Shown here piece after piece: positions 16,898-26,730 of a stretch of DNA of 64,000 bases (position 1 is the first letter of the stretch; each line of letters starts with the position of its first letter). The notes under the pieces are model-generated. The model saw only the letters and a program-made list of their open reading frames with translations. It searched no databases and was not told where the DNA came from. Source of the DNA: Corynebacterium oculi. Lineage in GTDB: Bacteria; Actinomycetota; Actinomycetes; Mycobacteriales; Mycobacteriaceae. The stretch spans positions 657,186-721,185 of the forward strand of contig NZ_LKST01000002.1 of NCBI RefSeq assembly GCF_001412105.1, read 5' to 3'. A program made the position numbers and the translations under genes.

Positions 16898-17729
16898 CTA
16901 CCTGCGCAGCCAGTTCACGATGAGATCGGCCACCTCATCCGGGGCGTCGAGGTGGGTGAAGTGCGCCCCGTTATCCAGGGTTACCTCGGAGTACTCCCCG
17001 GCGAAGAGATCGGCGTTCCCTTCGGCCGTGTGCTCGGAGGTGGTGCCATCGTGCGCGCCCAAGATTTGCAGGGTGGGCACGGTGAACTTGCCCGTCAAGG
17101 GGGTGAGATCCATGTTCCGGTACTGGGCCACGGGCGAGGGCCAGGAATCCCGGTACATGGCCTTAACGCGATCCAGGTAGCCCTCCGGCAGCTCCAACTG
17201 CGGGGACCAGCGCTTCCACAGCGTGTCAATGTAGGCAAAGTTATTCGCGGGAACGCGCTTTTCCGCCAGGGTGCCCGCCGAGAAATAAAAGACGTGCCGC
17301 AATTTCCACGCATCGAGCGGGTGCCGCTTCATGTTCTGGGCGATTATGTTGGGGTGGCATACCGCCAGGAAGGTGGCGGTCTTAAAGGAATGGGGGCTAA
17401 CATTGAGCGCCTCGTAGCCCATCTGCGCGCCGTAGTCATGCCCGATGAGGTGGACGCTGCCGCCCAGGGCCTCCACCTGAGCGATCACGTCCTGCCCCAG
17501 GGCCTTCATGGAGTTGTCCCCGCCGGGCGAGGGGGTGATGCCCGCGCATGTAGGTGGCCACCACGTAGAAACCGGCCTCGACCAACCGGGCGGCCAGGGC
17601 CTCAAAGGTCCAGGGGCCATCGGGGAAGCCGTGCAGGGCCAGGACGGGTTGATCCTCCGGGTTACCGGCGGCCAATGCGGCGAAATCGCCGCGACTAGTT
17701 TTTAAGGAAATATCGTGCACGGAGTCCAT
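16898..17729 (-). pseudogene. Alpha/beta hydrolase (epoxide-hydrolase-like), frameshifted
   Basis: The N-terminal part, MDSVHDISLKTSRGDFAALAAG ... LALHGFPDGPWTFEALA ... VVATYMRG, is in one frame. The remainder, TPSPGGDNSMKALGQDV ... LIGHDYGAQMGYEAL ... to the stop, is in another. Together they make a 276-residue hydrolase with HGFPDGP oxyanion region, Asp nucleophile in GHDYG, acid in LGAHDGTTSEH, and His in GAHFTHLDAPDEV. An Asp nucleophile is typical of epoxide hydrolases and dehalogenases. The shift maps to a run of five G (17531-17535 on the plus strand); one base fewer restores a continuous reading. It may be decay, phase variation or a sequence error. Confidence 0.78.
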
Positions 17730-17987
17730 CTAACCACAAGGAATAGTGGCGTGCGGGAGAGAAATTATTGCGCGATATTGCAAAATTAATTTTCCGAATC
17801 ACCCGTAGACGGAGGGAATACGCCTGCGCAACGGCTACCTTCCTCGGCCTGCGATCTTGTATTCTGACGGTCTACCTGGGGCGATCCCCCGTGATGTCGT
17901 CTTCCCCCTCCGGCAAGCCCGCCGGGCGCGGGGGCGGTGGCACGGAGGGCGTCGCCGCGTCGTCGATAGTAGAAAGCGCAGAACCGT

Positions 17988-19208
17988 ATGGACATCAAGC
18001 GCATGGCGTCTTCGCTGCTCTTCCGGGTGATCGTGGCGATCATCCTGGGTATCGCGTGCAGCTTCTTCTTCCCGGAGGCCCTGGCGCGGGTCTTTATCAC
18101 CTTCAATGGGCTGTTTGCGAACTTCCTGGGATTCTTTGTGCCCCTGCTGATCTTCGCGCTGATTACCCCGGCGATCGCGGGCCTGGGGCGCGGCGCGGGC
18201 AAGTGGCTGGCCATCACCACGGGCGTGGCCTATGCGTCCACGGTGCTCTCCGGGCTGCTGGCCTATGGTGTGGCGCGCGGGGTCTACCCCCGGATGCTCT
18301 CCGGGGAGCAGTTGAACACGGGGGTGACCGACATCGAGGCGGGGGCCATCACCCCCTATTTCACGGTGGAGATGCCGCCCCCACTGGAGTTGATGAGCGC
18401 CCTGCTGCTGGCCTTCTGCCTGGGCGTGGCGATGGCTACGATGAAGGCGGATCGGCTGTACCAGGCCACCCGCGAGCTGGAGCAGATCGTGATGAAGGTG
18501 GTAAGCGCCTTCATCGTGCCGCTGCTGCCGCTATTCATCTTTGGCATGTTCCTGAACCTGGGCATGAACGGCAACCTCGTGGATACCCTGGTGGCCTTCG
18601 GCAAGGTGCTGGTGCTGGCCACGGTGATGACGCTGGTCTACCTGCTCTTCCAGTTTGTTCTCGCGGGCGCCCTCACGGGCACGAATCCGATCAAGGCGCT
18701 GGGCACGATGCTGCCGGCCTACGGCACGGCCCTGGGCACGGCGTCCTCGGCGGCGACCATTCCGGTGACCTACCGCGCGGTGCGCAAGAACGGCGTGTCC
18801 GCCAGCGTGGCTGGGTTCGTGGTGCCGCTGTGCGCGATGATTCACCTGGCGGGTTCCATGATGAAGCTGACGCTCTTTGCGTTCGCCATCGTGTACATGG
18901 CGGGCATGGAGGTCTCCGTGGGCCTGGCCGTGGGTTTCATCTTCATGCTGGGGATCACGATGATCGCGGCCCCCGGCGTGCCGGGCGGGGCCGTCATGGC
19001 GGCCGTGGCGTTGCTGAGCAGCATGTTGGGCTTTAGCGACGACCAAGTGGCCCTCATGATCGCCGCGTACATCGCCATTGATTCCTTTGGCACCGCCGCG
19101 AACGTCACGGGCGACGGCGCGATCGCGCTCATCATCAACAAGTTCGCGCGCGGGGACCTTCCGGAGCAGGACGAGCCGAGCGAGGCGGAAGAGGCCGTGG
19201 CCCCTTAA
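17988..19208 (+). CDS. Dicarboxylate/amino acid:cation symporter (DAACS family)
   Basis: 406-residue sodium- or proton-coupled carrier. It has eight to ten hydrophobic segments and the family hairpin signature GTASSAATIPVTYRAVRKNG near residue 250. MIHLAGSMMKLTLFAF and the GVPGGAVMAAVALLSSML second hairpin region follow. The nearest functional groups are glutamate/aspartate (GltP) and serine/threonine (SstT) carriers; the substrate cannot be fixed by eye. ATG 17988 directly precedes a hydrophobic first segment. The C-terminus is acidic. A strong terminator follows. Confidence 0.88.
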   Translation: MDIKRMASSLLFRVIVAIILGIACSFFFPEALARVFITFNGLFANFLGFFVPLLIFALITPAIAGLGRGAGKWLAITTGVAYASTVLSGLLAYGVARGVYPRMLSGEQLNTGVTDIEAGAITPYFTVEMPPPLELMSALLLAFCLGVAMATMKADRLYQATRELEQIVMKVVSAFIVPLLPLFIFGMFLNLGMNGNLVDTLVAFGKVLVLATVMTLVYLLFQFVLAGALTGTNPIKALGTMLPAYGTALGTASSAATIPVTYRAVRKNGVSASVAGFVVPLCAMIHLAGSMMKLTLFAFAIVYMAGMEVSVGLAVGFIFMLGITMIAAPGVPGGAVMAAVALLSSMLGFSDDQVALMIAAYIAIDSFGTAANVTGDGAIALIINKFARGDLPEQDEPSEAEEAVAP

Positions 19209-19230
19209 ACCCGCTTGCAGGTACAGAAGA

Positions 19231-19265
19231 AGCCCCGGAGGAGCCATTACGGCCAATCCGGGGCT
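19231..19265 (+). terminator. Rho-independent terminator
   Basis: AGCCCCGGA (19231-19239) pairs with TCCGGGGCT (19257-19265), followed by TTCTC. It lies 22 nt after the symporter stop codon and before the convergent MFS gene. Confidence 0.8.
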
Positions 19266-19293
19266 TTCTCGTGCAGCCTAAACCAGCGAAACC

Positions 19294-20664
19294 CTATGCC
19301 TGCTCAACCTTGTGGAAGCGCAAGGGGGATATGGCCTGCTCGGCCTCGTGATCGGGGCCGAGGGGAATGCCGGTGCGATCCCGCAGCGCGAGGGCGGCTC
19401 CGAGGCCCACGAGGGTCATGAAGGCGAGGTAGGCGGAGATGGCTGCGGTGCCGCCGGTGGTTTCGAAGAGCCATTGGGCGATCATGGGGGCGAAGGCGCC
19501 GCCGAAGATCGCGCCGATGGCGTAGCTGATGGAGACGCCGGAGAAGCGCATGGAGGCGGGGAAGAGCTCGGCGTAGGTGGCGGATTGTTGCCCGTAGGTC
19601 AGGCCGAGGCCCACGGTGAGCAGCAGCAGACCGAGGGTGAGCATCGTGGAGCCGCCCAGGTTGATGATGGGGAAGAGCGCCACCGCCCCCACCAATTGCA
19701 GCAGGTAGCCCACGATGTAGGTGGTGCGGCGGCCCCAGAAGTCGGAAATCCAGCCCGCAAAACCCGTGGTGACCAGCCAGGCCACGGCGGAGGCGGTGAC
19801 GGACCACAGCACCACGCTGCGCTCCAGGGCGATGGGGCCGGTGGGGTTGGTGGCGTAACCCTGCACGTAGCCGCCGGCGGTCATGTAGCCCACGGCGTTA
19901 TTGCCGGCAAAGAGCAGGGCCGCCACCAACACCAGGGGCGTGCTCTTGCGCAAGAGATCCCCGATGGGGGCCTGGGCGGTTTTCTTGCGCTCCTCAATCT
20001 CGGTGAACACGGGCGATTCCTCCACGCCCATGCGCACCAGGTAGCCCACCGCCACCAGCACGATGCTCAGCAGGAAGGGCACGCGCCACCCCCAGTCGAG
20101 GAAGGCATCCCCAGGCGCGATGTTGCTCATCAGGGCCATGACGCCGGAGGAAAGGAGCAGGCCCGCGGGCACGCCCATCTGGGGGAAGGAACCAAAGAAG
20201 CCGCGCTTGTTGGCGGGGGCGTGCTCCACGGAGAGCAGCACCGCGCCGCCCCACTCCCCGCCCGCGGAGATGCCCTGGATGATGCGCAGGAGGATCAGCA
20301 GGATCGGGGCGGCGATGCCGATGGCCTCGTAGGTGGGCAGCACGCCGATGAGGGTGGTGGCTATACCCATGCCAAAGAGCGTGACCATGAGCACCACGCG
20401 GCGGCCGTAGCGGTCACCAAAATGCCCGGCGAGGAAGGCGCCGAAGGGGCGGAAGAGGAAGGAGAGTCCCACGGTGAGGTAGCTGAGGATCAGGGCTAAA
20501 CCGCCCTCAAGCTCGCTGAAAAAGAGGTGATTGAACACCAATCCCGCGGAGGCGGCGTAGAGAAAGTAGTCATACCATTCCACGGCGGTACCGATGGTGG
20601 TGGCAAAGAGCACTCGCCTGCGGGCCTGGGCGTCCAATTCCGGAGCGGGAGCTGCGCTGGTCAA
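19294..20664 (-). CDS. MFS transporter, metabolite:H+ symporter (MHS) type
   Basis: 456 residues and 12 predicted spans. MHS-type signatures include [13 protein letters not shown] at the first span, [14 protein letters not shown] in loop 2-3, and [24 protein letters not shown] in spans 4-5. Relatives transport proline/betaine, ketoglutarate or shikimate; the substrate is not determined. TTG at 20664 is chosen because a strong AAAAGGAGG lies 6 nt upstream. The gene is divergent from leuS. Confidence 0.88.
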   Translation of the reverse strand: MTSAAPAPELDAQARRRVLFATTIGTAVEWYDYFLYAASAGLVFNHLFFSELEGGLALILSYLTVGLSFLFRPFGAFLAGHFGDRYGRRVVLMVTLFGMGIATTLIGVLPTYEAIGIAAPILLILLRIIQGISAGGEWGGAVLLSVEHAPANKRGFFGSFPQMGVPAGLLLSSGVMALMSNIAPGDAFLDWGWRVPFLLSIVLVAVGYLVRMGVEESPVFTEIEERKKTAQAPIGDLLRKSTPLVLVAALLFAGNNAVGYMTAGGYVQGYATNPTGPIALERSVVLWSVTASAVAWLVTTGFAGWISDFWGRRTTYIVGYLLQLVGAVALFPIINLGGSTMLTLGLLLLTVGLGLTYGQQSATYAELFPASMRFSGVSISYAIGAIFGGAFAPMIAQWLFETTGGTAAISAYLAFMTLVGLGAALALRDRTGIPLGPDHEAEQAISPLRFHKVEQA

Positions 20665-20967
20665 AGGTGGCCTCCTTTTGAGGTCGGTCTAAAGCTGCCG
20701 CGGAGGGCGTTATCTGTTGCAGAATCGCCGCCGGGGCATGGAGTGTTACTGAGGCTACAGGGCGGGGGTGGCGCGCGGGGTGGTTTTTGTTCGAAAACGG
20801 CCATATTTTTCCTCCCGCCACCGCACCGGGGTGGCTTATCGACGCCCCGGTGCCCAACCGTGCGCCCGGGGAAGCACGGGGCAGAACGGGGCGGCGTCGA
20901 TAAGCATGGGGCTCTCCCCCGCCGGGCCGGCGCGCGGCGTCCTACCCACCTACTACACTGTTCAACC
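20665..20967. other. Intergenic region between the MFS gene and leuS
   Basis: 303 nt. It holds the MFS ribosome site near 20671-20680, an AT-rich patch with a run of T at 20802-20816, a CACCGGGG/CCCCGGTG stem (20823-20830 and 20842-20849), an inverted pair of the CTTATCGACGCC element (separate entry), and the TACACT box (20954-20959) of the leuS promoter. No gene is seen. Confidence 0.6.
20835..20904. repeat. Inverted pair of CTTATCGACGCC (copies 2 and 3)
   Basis: Direct copy at 20835-20846 and inverse copy at 20893-20904, 46 nt apart, upstream of leuS. The pair can form a 13-bp stem (GCTTATCGACGCC/GGCGTCGATAAGC). There is no T-run; a role as terminator, attenuator or uptake-like signal is open. 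Confidence 0.75.
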
Positions 20968-23838
20968 ATGACGAATCCCAGCGATACCCCCGCTACCCCG
21001 CCGCACCGTTATACCGCGGATTTGGCCGCGCAGATCGAGCAATCGTGGCAGCGCTACTGGGCGGAAAACGGCACGTTTAACGCGCCCAATCCAGTGGGCG
21101 ACCTAGCCGCGAAGGAGGGGGCCGAACCCCTGCCGGAGGATAAGCTCTTTGTGCAGGACATGTTCCCTTATCCCTCCGGGGCGGGCCTGCACGTGGGGCA
21201 CCCCCTGGGGTACATCGCCACGGACGTCTATGCCCGATTCCACCGTTCTCTGGGCAAGAATGTGCTGCATACCCTGGGTTATGATGCCTTTGGTCTGCCC
21301 GCCGAGCAGTACGCCATTCAGACGGGCACGCACCCGCGCACCACCACGATGGCCAATATCGAGAACATGAAGCGCCAGCTCGGGGCGCTGGGCCTGGGGC
21401 ATGATCGCCGCCGCAGCGTGGCCACCACGGACCCGGAGTTTTATCGGTGGACGCAGTGGATTTTCTTGCAGATCTATAATTCCTGGTTTGATTCCCGCCA
21501 GGGTAAGGCCCGCCGCATTGAGGAATTGGTGGCCCTGCTGGAAAGCGGTGACATGCCGTTGCCGGAGGGATACCAGGGCACTTATGCGGAATTATCGCCG
21601 CTGGAAAAGCAAAAGGTGATTGATGAGTTCCGCCTGGTGTATCGCTCCTCTTCTATGGTGAATTGGTGCCCGGGCTTGGGCACCGTTTTGGCTAATGAGG
21701 AGGTCACGGCGGACGGGCGTTCGGAGCGGGGTAATTTCCCGGTGTTCCGCAAGCGCCTTTCCCAGTGGATGATGCGCATCACCGCCTATGCGGATCGGCT
21801 CAACGATGATCTGGAGCGCGTGGACTGGCCGGAGAAGGTCAAGACCATGCAGCGCAACTGGATCGGCCGCTCGCGCGGCGCGGAGGTGGTTTTCTCCGCG
21901 CAGGGGCACGATCTCACGGTGTTTACCACCCGCCCCGATACCCTCTTTGGGGCCACCTACATGGTGCTGGCCCCGGAGCACGAGCTGGTGGATACCCTGG
22001 TGGCCGGGGGCACCGGCACCTACGAGGGGGTGGACGAGCGCTGGGCGTATGGTCAGCCGACCCCGCGGGAGGCGGTGGCGGCGTATCGCGCGGATATTGC
22101 GGCCAAGTCTGACCTGGAACGCCAGGAGAACAAGGATAAGACGGGCGTGTTCCTGGGGGCCTATGGCACCAATCCCGTCAACGGGCAGCGGGTGCCCATC
22201 TTCATCGCGGATTACGTGCTCACGGGTTATGGCACGGGGGCGATCATGGCCGTGCCCGCGCACGATCCCCGAGATTACGAGTTCGCCCAGGCCTTTGGGT
22301 TGCCGATCCGCGAGGTCATCGAGGGCGGGAAGGTCAGCGAGGAGGCCTACGAGGGCGACGGCACGCACGTCAACTCCGCCAATGATGAGGGGCTTGATCT
22401 CAACGGTACGGACAAGGCGACGGGCATCGCCCGGGCCATCGCCTGGCTGGAGGAGCGCGGCGCGGGCCGGGGCACGATCCAGTACAAGTTGCGCGATTGG
22501 CTCTTTGCCCGGCAGCGCTACTGGGGTGAGCCCTTCCCCATCGTCTATGACGCCGAGGGGGTGGCGCACGCCCTGCCGGAGTCCATGCTGCCGGTGGATC
22601 TGCCGGAGGTGGAGGATTATAAGCCGGAGGCGGCTGACCCGAACGATGCCGATTCCGAGCCGCACCCGCCGCTAGCCAAGGTGCGCGAGTGGGTGGAGGT
22701 GGAACTCGACCTCGGCGAGGGCCCCCAGACCTATTACCGGGACACCAACGTCATGCCCCAGTGGGCGGGCTCCTCCTGGTACCAGCTGCGCTACATTGAT
22801 CCCACCAATGAGCAGGAGTTCTGCGACATTGAGAACGAGCGTTACTGGACCGGCCCCCGCCCCGAGCAGCACGGCCCGCAGGACCCCGGCGGCGTGGATC
22901 TCTACGTGGGCGGGGTGGAGCACGCGGTGCTGCACCTGTTGTACTCGCGTTTTTGGCACAAGGTGCTCTTTGACCTCGGCTACGTCACCTCCTCGGAGCC
23001 GTATCGCCGACTGTTCAACCAGGGATATATTCAGGCCTACGCCTACACCGACTCTCGGGGAGTGTACGTCCCGGCGGCGGAGGTGGAGGAGCGCGAGGGG
23101 GAGTTCTTCTACCAGGGCGAGAAGGTGAACCGCGAGTACGGCAAGATGGGCAAGTCCCTGAAGAACGCCGTGGCTCCCGACGATATTTGCCGCGATTTCG
23201 GCGCGGACACCCTGCGCGTGTACGAGATGTCGATGGGCCCCCTGGACACCTCGCGCCCCTGGGCCACCAAGGACGTGGTGGGTGCGCACCGTTTCCTCCA
23301 GCGCCTGTGGCGCCTGGTGGTGGCGGAGGAGACCGGCGAGCTCACGGTCTCGGCGGCCGCACCCACCGAGGACGACCTCAAGGCCCTGCACCGCACGATC
23401 GCCGGGGTGCGCGAGGATTACGCGAACCTCCACAACAACACGGTGGTGGCCAAGCTCATCGAGTACGTCAATTACCTCACCAAGGCGTACCCCGCCGGGG
23501 TGCCCCGTGAACTGGTGGAGCCGCTGCCCGTCATGCTCTCCCCCGTGGCCCCGCACATCGCGGAGGAGTTGTGGGCCCGTTTGGGCCACGATGGCACCAT
23601 CGCCTTCGTGCCCTTCCCCACTCATGAGGAAAGATGGCTGGTGGATGACGAGGTGGAGCTTCCCGTGCAGGTCAACGGCAAGGTGCGGGGCCGGATCACC
23701 GTCCCCGCAGAGGCCGAGCAGCAGGCGCTTATCGACGCCGCCTTGGCCGACCCCAAGGTGGCCGAGCATGTGGCGGGCAAGAGCGTGGTCAAGACCATCG
23801 TGGTGCCCGGCCGCATGGTGAACCTGGTGGTGAAGTAG
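20968..23838 (+). CDS. leuS: Leucyl-tRNA synthetase
   Basis: Charges tRNA-Leu. The protein has 956 residues, the usual length for a corynebacterial class Ia LeuRS. The HIGH motif appears as HVGH in [17 protein letters not shown] near residue 75. The CP1 editing domain shows [19 protein letters not shown] and [15 protein letters not shown]. The KMSKS motif appears as KMGKSLKN near residue 730. A C-terminal LeuRS-specific domain with [10 protein letters not shown] follows. ATG 20968 lies 8 nt after TACACT, suggesting a leaderless mRNA; longer in-frame readings upstream lack family similarity. Confidence 0.96.
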   Translation: MTNPSDTPATPPHRYTADLAAQIEQSWQRYWAENGTFNAPNPVGDLAAKEGAEPLPEDKLFVQDMFPYPSGAGLHVGHPLGYIATDVYARFHRSLGKNVLHTLGYDAFGLPAEQYAIQTGTHPRTTTMANIENMKRQLGALGLGHDRRRSVATTDPEFYRWTQWIFLQIYNSWFDSRQGKARRIEELVALLESGDMPLPEGYQGTYAELSPLEKQKVIDEFRLVYRSSSMVNWCPGLGTVLANEEVTADGRSERGNFPVFRKRLSQWMMRITAYADRLNDDLERVDWPEKVKTMQRNWIGRSRGAEVVFSAQGHDLTVFTTRPDTLFGATYMVLAPEHELVDTLVAGGTGTYEGVDERWAYGQPTPREAVAAYRADIAAKSDLERQENKDKTGVFLGAYGTNPVNGQRVPIFIADYVLTGYGTGAIMAVPAHDPRDYEFAQAFGLPIREVIEGGKVSEEAYEGDGTHVNSANDEGLDLNGTDKATGIARAIAWLEERGAGRGTIQYKLRDWLFARQRYWGEPFPIVYDAEGVAHALPESMLPVDLPEVEDYKPEAADPNDADSEPHPPLAKVREWVEVELDLGEGPQTYYRDTNVMPQWAGSSWYQLRYIDPTNEQEFCDIENERYWTGPRPEQHGPQDPGGVDLYVGGVEHAVLHLLYSRFWHKVLFDLGYVTSSEPYRRLFNQGYIQAYAYTDSRGVYVPAAEVEEREGEFFYQGEKVNREYGKMGKSLKNAVAPDDICRDFGADTLRVYEMSMGPLDTSRPWATKDVVGAHRFLQRLWRLVVAEETGELTVSAAAPTEDDLKALHRTIAGVREDYANLHNNTVVAKLIEYVNYLTKAYPAGVPRELVEPLPVMLSPVAPHIAEELWARLGHDGTIAFVPFPTHEERWLVDDEVELPVQVNGKVRGRITVPAEAEQQALIDAALADPKVAEHVAGKSVVKTIVVPGRMVNLVVK
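23728..23739 (+). repeat. CTTATCGACGCC element, copy 4 (in leuS)
   Basis: Exact 12-mer copy near the leuS 3' end, encoding Leu-Ile-Asp-Ala. Confidence 0.7.
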
Positions 23839-23852
23839 GGGGCTACGGGCTC

Positions 23853-24323
23853 TTAAGCCACCGACATGTTATTGCCCAGGGCGGCGGCGAGGAAGAAGAG
23901 CACCACCGCCGCCACCCACACCGCCCACCAGTGGCGCTTGGGCAGCGCGGGGAGGTGCGGGAGTTCCTGGGCGGGGCTGTGTGCCTCATTCTCGGCCAGC
24001 CACTGCCAGTTGGTGCTATAGGCCTCCTGCGTGGTGGCCCAGCGGTTAATCCGCTGGACGTCGCGGAGGGTGTGCCCCAGTCAATATCCCCCGGGTAGGC
24101 CCGTGGCGAGGGCGTAGAGAATTCCCCCGGAAAGGTTCCATAGGGCGTCGTCTCCCTCGTACACGCGGAGCCCGTGGAACGCGGCGAAGAGAAAGAGCCC
24201 GGATATTCCCAGGCTCACGCCGGACATGATGCGTTTGGCGGTGGTGGGACGGTAGGAATAGAAAGTCCCCAGGTGAGAAGCGGGCGAGGGGGATTCGCTC
24301 TTCTCTTCCTGCGTGGCATTCAT
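23853..24323 (-). pseudogene. Small membrane protein interrupted by in-frame TGA
   Basis: The reading from ATG 24323 (MNATQEEKSESPSPASHLG ... GGILYALATGLPGGY) stops at TGA 24083-24081 after 80 residues. The same frame continues without a gap, LGHTLRDVQRINRWATTQEAYSTNW ... KRHWWAVWVAAVVLFFLAAALGNN, to TAA 23855-23853. The whole would be about 156 residues with three hydrophobic segments. The last is a convincing C-terminal anchor preceded by Pro-rich sequence. A TGG-to-TGA change would explain the break. The family is not recognised. The short 80-residue form could also be the real product. Confidence 0.65.
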
Positions 24324-24409
24324 GGAGGCAATGGTAATGGAATCTCCTTGGCGGAACCGGAGGAAAATGCTCGATGGCGGCTTAAAGGTACAAAGGTAGA
24401 TTCCTCTGA

Positions 24410-24425
24410 TGTTTCACGTGAAACA
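24410..24425. other. parS centromere site (perfect, intergenic)
   Basis: TGTTTCACGTGAAACA between the small membrane protein gene and vanZ. It is the only one of the five sites that is outside a coding region. Confidence 0.93.
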
Positions 24426-24473
24426 TGGGCGATACACAGGTCGGGCACAGTCCCCTCCCCTACCGTGGCGGTC

Positions 24474-24932
24474 ATGCTTTCTTCCCCCGTTCCCCTGCGC
24501 CGGGGAATGTATGGCGTTTTCTGCGCGCTGTACGTGCTCGTCCTCCTCGCCGCCACCCTGCTCAAGGGGTGGCTGAGCATTGACGCGGTGTGGGATGTGG
24601 AGGCGCAGCAACAGCGCAGCCTGGACTTCGTGCTTTTTGATGGCTTTGCCTCTCCCTCCGTGTGGTGGGCGCCCTGGCTCAACACGGTGGGCAACGTTCT
24701 TTTGTTCATTCCGCTGGGGGCGCTCGTGGCGCGATACCGGCGCGGCCGCCGTCCCCTCTGGTGGGCCGGGGTTGTTGGGTTGCTGACGAGCCTGGCCATC
24801 GAGGCCACCCAGTACATCGCCGCCGTGGGGTATAGCGACGTAGACGACCTCCTGTGCAATACCCTCGGGGCGCTGCTGGGCGCGGCGATCTATGCGTTGA
24901 TCTACCGCCAGGGGCCGCGCGCGGCCCGGTAG
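24474..24932 (+). CDS. VanZ-family membrane protein
   Basis: 152 residues with about four hydrophobic segments. VanZ-like marks are NTVGNVLLFIPLGALVA near residue 68 (the family's N-x-x-LFxPLG), the TSLAIEATQYI block, and the SDVDDLLCNTLGALLGA segment near the end (D-x-x-DxxxNTxGxxxG). VanZ relatives are associated with low-level teicoplanin resistance or phosphotransferase-type chemistry; the role here is unknown. TACCGT lies 7 nt before ATG, so the mRNA is probably leaderless. The last 31 nt overlap the convergent nnr gene. Confidence 0.85.
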   Translation: MLSSPVPLRRGMYGVFCALYVLVLLAATLLKGWLSIDAVWDVEAQQQRSLDFVLFDGFASPSVWWAPWLNTVGNVLLFIPLGALVARYRRGRRPLWWAGVVGLLTSLAIEATQYIAAVGYSDVDDLLCNTLGALLGAAIYALIYRQGPRAAR

Positions 24933-26539
24933 GCGCGCAGTTCCCGGGCCGTGGCCCGCGAGATTGCCTCCGCGATTCGGGAGGCGGAGGTGGGAGCCGG
25001 GCCCTCGGGCGTTTCGGCGGCGATCCTCGCCGCCACGGCGTGCAGGTGAACGGCGATCACGGCGGCCTCGTGTGTCCTCTCCGGCAGTCGGGCCAGCCAC
25101 GCCCCCAGCAATCCCGAGAGCACATCTCCCGATCCGGGTGTGGCAGACCAGGAATGGCCCGTATCAATGATGATGCTCACACTATCGCGCGCGACGCTGG
25201 TGAATCGCCCCTTGAGCACCACCACCACGCCGAGTTCCCGGGCCATTTCCTGAGCCTGAACCCACGGAGGCTCGGTACTGTGGCTCAGCCCCATGCCCTC
25301 GCGCAGGCGGGCGAACTCCCCCGCGTGCGGGGTGAGCACGGTGCTTCCGGGGGTTCTTGCCCGGAGTAATTCCCGCAGCTCCGCGCTCTGGGCCAGGAGG
25401 GTGAGGGCGTCGGCGTCGCAAAGCACCGGTTCGGGGCGGCGCAGGATGGTGGCCAACTCCGCCGCGGCCTCCTCCCCGGTACCGCGCCCGGAGCCAACCA
25501 CCCAGGCCTGCACCCGACCGGCCTCCGCGAGGCTGGCGGTGCCCACCACCTCTGGGAGCGCAGAAACCACCCTGCGGTGCTCGCCGCCCGCGTAACGCAC
25601 CATCGAGGGGGTGGCCCGCACGGCGGCGCTGGTGGTGAGCAGGCCGGCCCCCAGGTAGGCGCTCCCGCCGGCAAGGATTCCCACCACCCCGGAGCTGTAT
25701 TTATCGTCCGTGCCGGAGGGCTCCAGTTCCCCGGCGATGAGCGGAATGGGCCGCAGGGGGTGAATGATTCCCGGTGCGGGATCGAGCAGGCGGGCCGGGG
25801 GCACCGAGCGGTAGAGGAAAGGCGCCGTGGTCGCCTCGGCCTCTAGGGCCTCGCTCAGGCTGGGCCCGCTCCCCAGGGAGAGATCCGCGCAGAGCACCTG
25901 GCCGCAGGCGGCGTGTGCGGCGTGTACCCCGCGCAATCCGCCGAAGGTGAGGGTGACGTGGGCGGTGATGAATCCCGCCACGGTGCGGGGCCCGGAGTCG
26001 GTGCGCAGGGGGCGCGGCTCCGGGGCGCGGCCGGTGTCGGCGGGTAGGCCAGAGGGGGCGTCGATGGCCAGCACGGGTACCCCAGAGTGGAGGAGATCGT
26101 CGGCCAGCAGGGCGGCGGTGTCCCCAAGCCCCGCGCGGCCGCTCAGGCCCGCTATGCCGTCGATGACCAGGTGGTATGCCCAGGGCAGTTCCTCCCCCAC
26201 GCGCGCGGGTTCCTGGGTGAGGAAGGTTCCCCCGGCTTGTTGGAACGCCCTGGTGGCGCGCTCATGAGTGCGCTCCCCCAGGGCTAGCGCCTCCACCTTT
26301 ACCCCCTGGGCGAGGAGCGTGGCACCCGCGTAGAGGGCGTCTCCCCCGTTGCCTCCCGTGCCCACGAGCAGCAGCGCGCGGCGCGGGGAAGCGTCGGGGT
26401 TGGACGTGGCGAGCATGGCGGCGGCCGTGGTGGCTACGTGCCGCGCGGCCTCGCGCATGAGCTGATCGGGCTCGCTTTCGGTGGCCAGAAGCGTGGCTTC
26501 GGCGCGGCGGACGCACTCTACCGGGTATAGGCGGCTCAT
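24902..26539 (-). CDS. nnr: Bifunctional NAD(P)HX epimerase/dehydratase
   Basis: Repairs hydrated NAD(P)H. The protein has 545 residues. The N-terminal YjeF/epimerase half shows LLVGTGGNGGDALYAGATLL near residue 55 and VIDGIAGLSGR near residue 130. The C-terminal ribokinase-like ADP/ATP-dependent dehydratase shows GGSAYLGAGLLTTSAAVR, LTPHAGEFARLR near residue 400, and SATPGSGDVLSGLLGAWLAR near residue 470 (nucleotide/catalytic GSGD). ATG is 8 nt from TAATAT on the minus strand, consistent with a leaderless start. It overlaps vanZ tail-to-tail. Confidence 0.93.
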   Translation of the reverse strand: MSRLYPVECVRRAEATLLATESEPDQLMREAARHVATTAAAMLATSNPDASPRRALLLVGTGGNGGDALYAGATLLAQGVKVEALALGERTHERATRAFQQAGGTFLTQEPARVGEELPWAYHLVIDGIAGLSGRAGLGDTAALLADDLLHSGVPVLAIDAPSGLPADTGRAPEPRPLRTDSGPRTVAGFITAHVTLTFGGLRGVHAAHAACGQVLCADLSLGSGPSLSEALEAEATTAPFLYRSVPPARLLDPAPGIIHPLRPIPLIAGELEPSGTDDKYSSGVVGILAGGSAYLGAGLLTTSAAVRATPSMVRYAGGEHRRVVSALPEVVGTASLAEAGRVQAWVVGSGRGTGEEAAAELATILRRPEPVLCDADALTLLAQSAELRELLRARTPGSTVLTPHAGEFARLREGMGLSHSTEPPWVQAQEMARELGVVVVLKGRFTSVARDSVSIIIDTGHSWSATPGSGDVLSGLLGAWLARLPERTHEAAVIAVHLHAVAARIAAETPEGPAPTSASRIAEAISRATARELRAYRAARGPWR

Positions 26540-26596
26540 AGTGGGGGATATTACCCGGCTTGCGACGCCCCGCGACCCCTCGGCGGCAGGGGGTAT

Positions 26597-26615
26597 TTAG
26601 GTAAGCCTACCCCCA
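26597..26615. promoter_or_regulatory. DtxR-box-like operator
   Basis: TTAGGTAAGCCTACCCCCA agrees at about 14 of 19 positions with the DtxR consensus TTAGGTTAGSCTAACCTAA. A second, weaker match (about 13 of 19) lies at 26713-26731 over the -10 region of a plus-strand promoter. Together they suggest iron-dependent repression in this intergenic region. Confidence 0.5.
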
Positions 26616-26694
26616 TATGAGGGTAACCTTTCCTGAGCTTCACGCGGGTGACCTGCGGATATGCAGACGGCACGGATTATTTTCCACCAAAGGG

Positions 26695-26724
26695 TTGATA
26701 CGGGAGGCTATCTAAGGTTACCCT
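26695..26724 (+). promoter_or_regulatory. Promoter of a candidate small RNA
   Basis: TTGATA (26695-26700) and TACCCT (26719-26724) with an 18-nt spacer. The -10 is embedded in AAGGTTACCCT, of which an exact inverted copy (AGGGTAACCTT) lies at 26622-26632, giving a 103-bp symmetric region. Confidence 0.5.
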
Positions 26725-26730
26725 GTGCTT

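Noticed and set aside
20527..20967. A 147-residue N-terminal extension of LeuRS
   Set aside because: It overlaps the divergent MFS gene and lacks synthetase similarity. A leaderless start at 20968 fits better.
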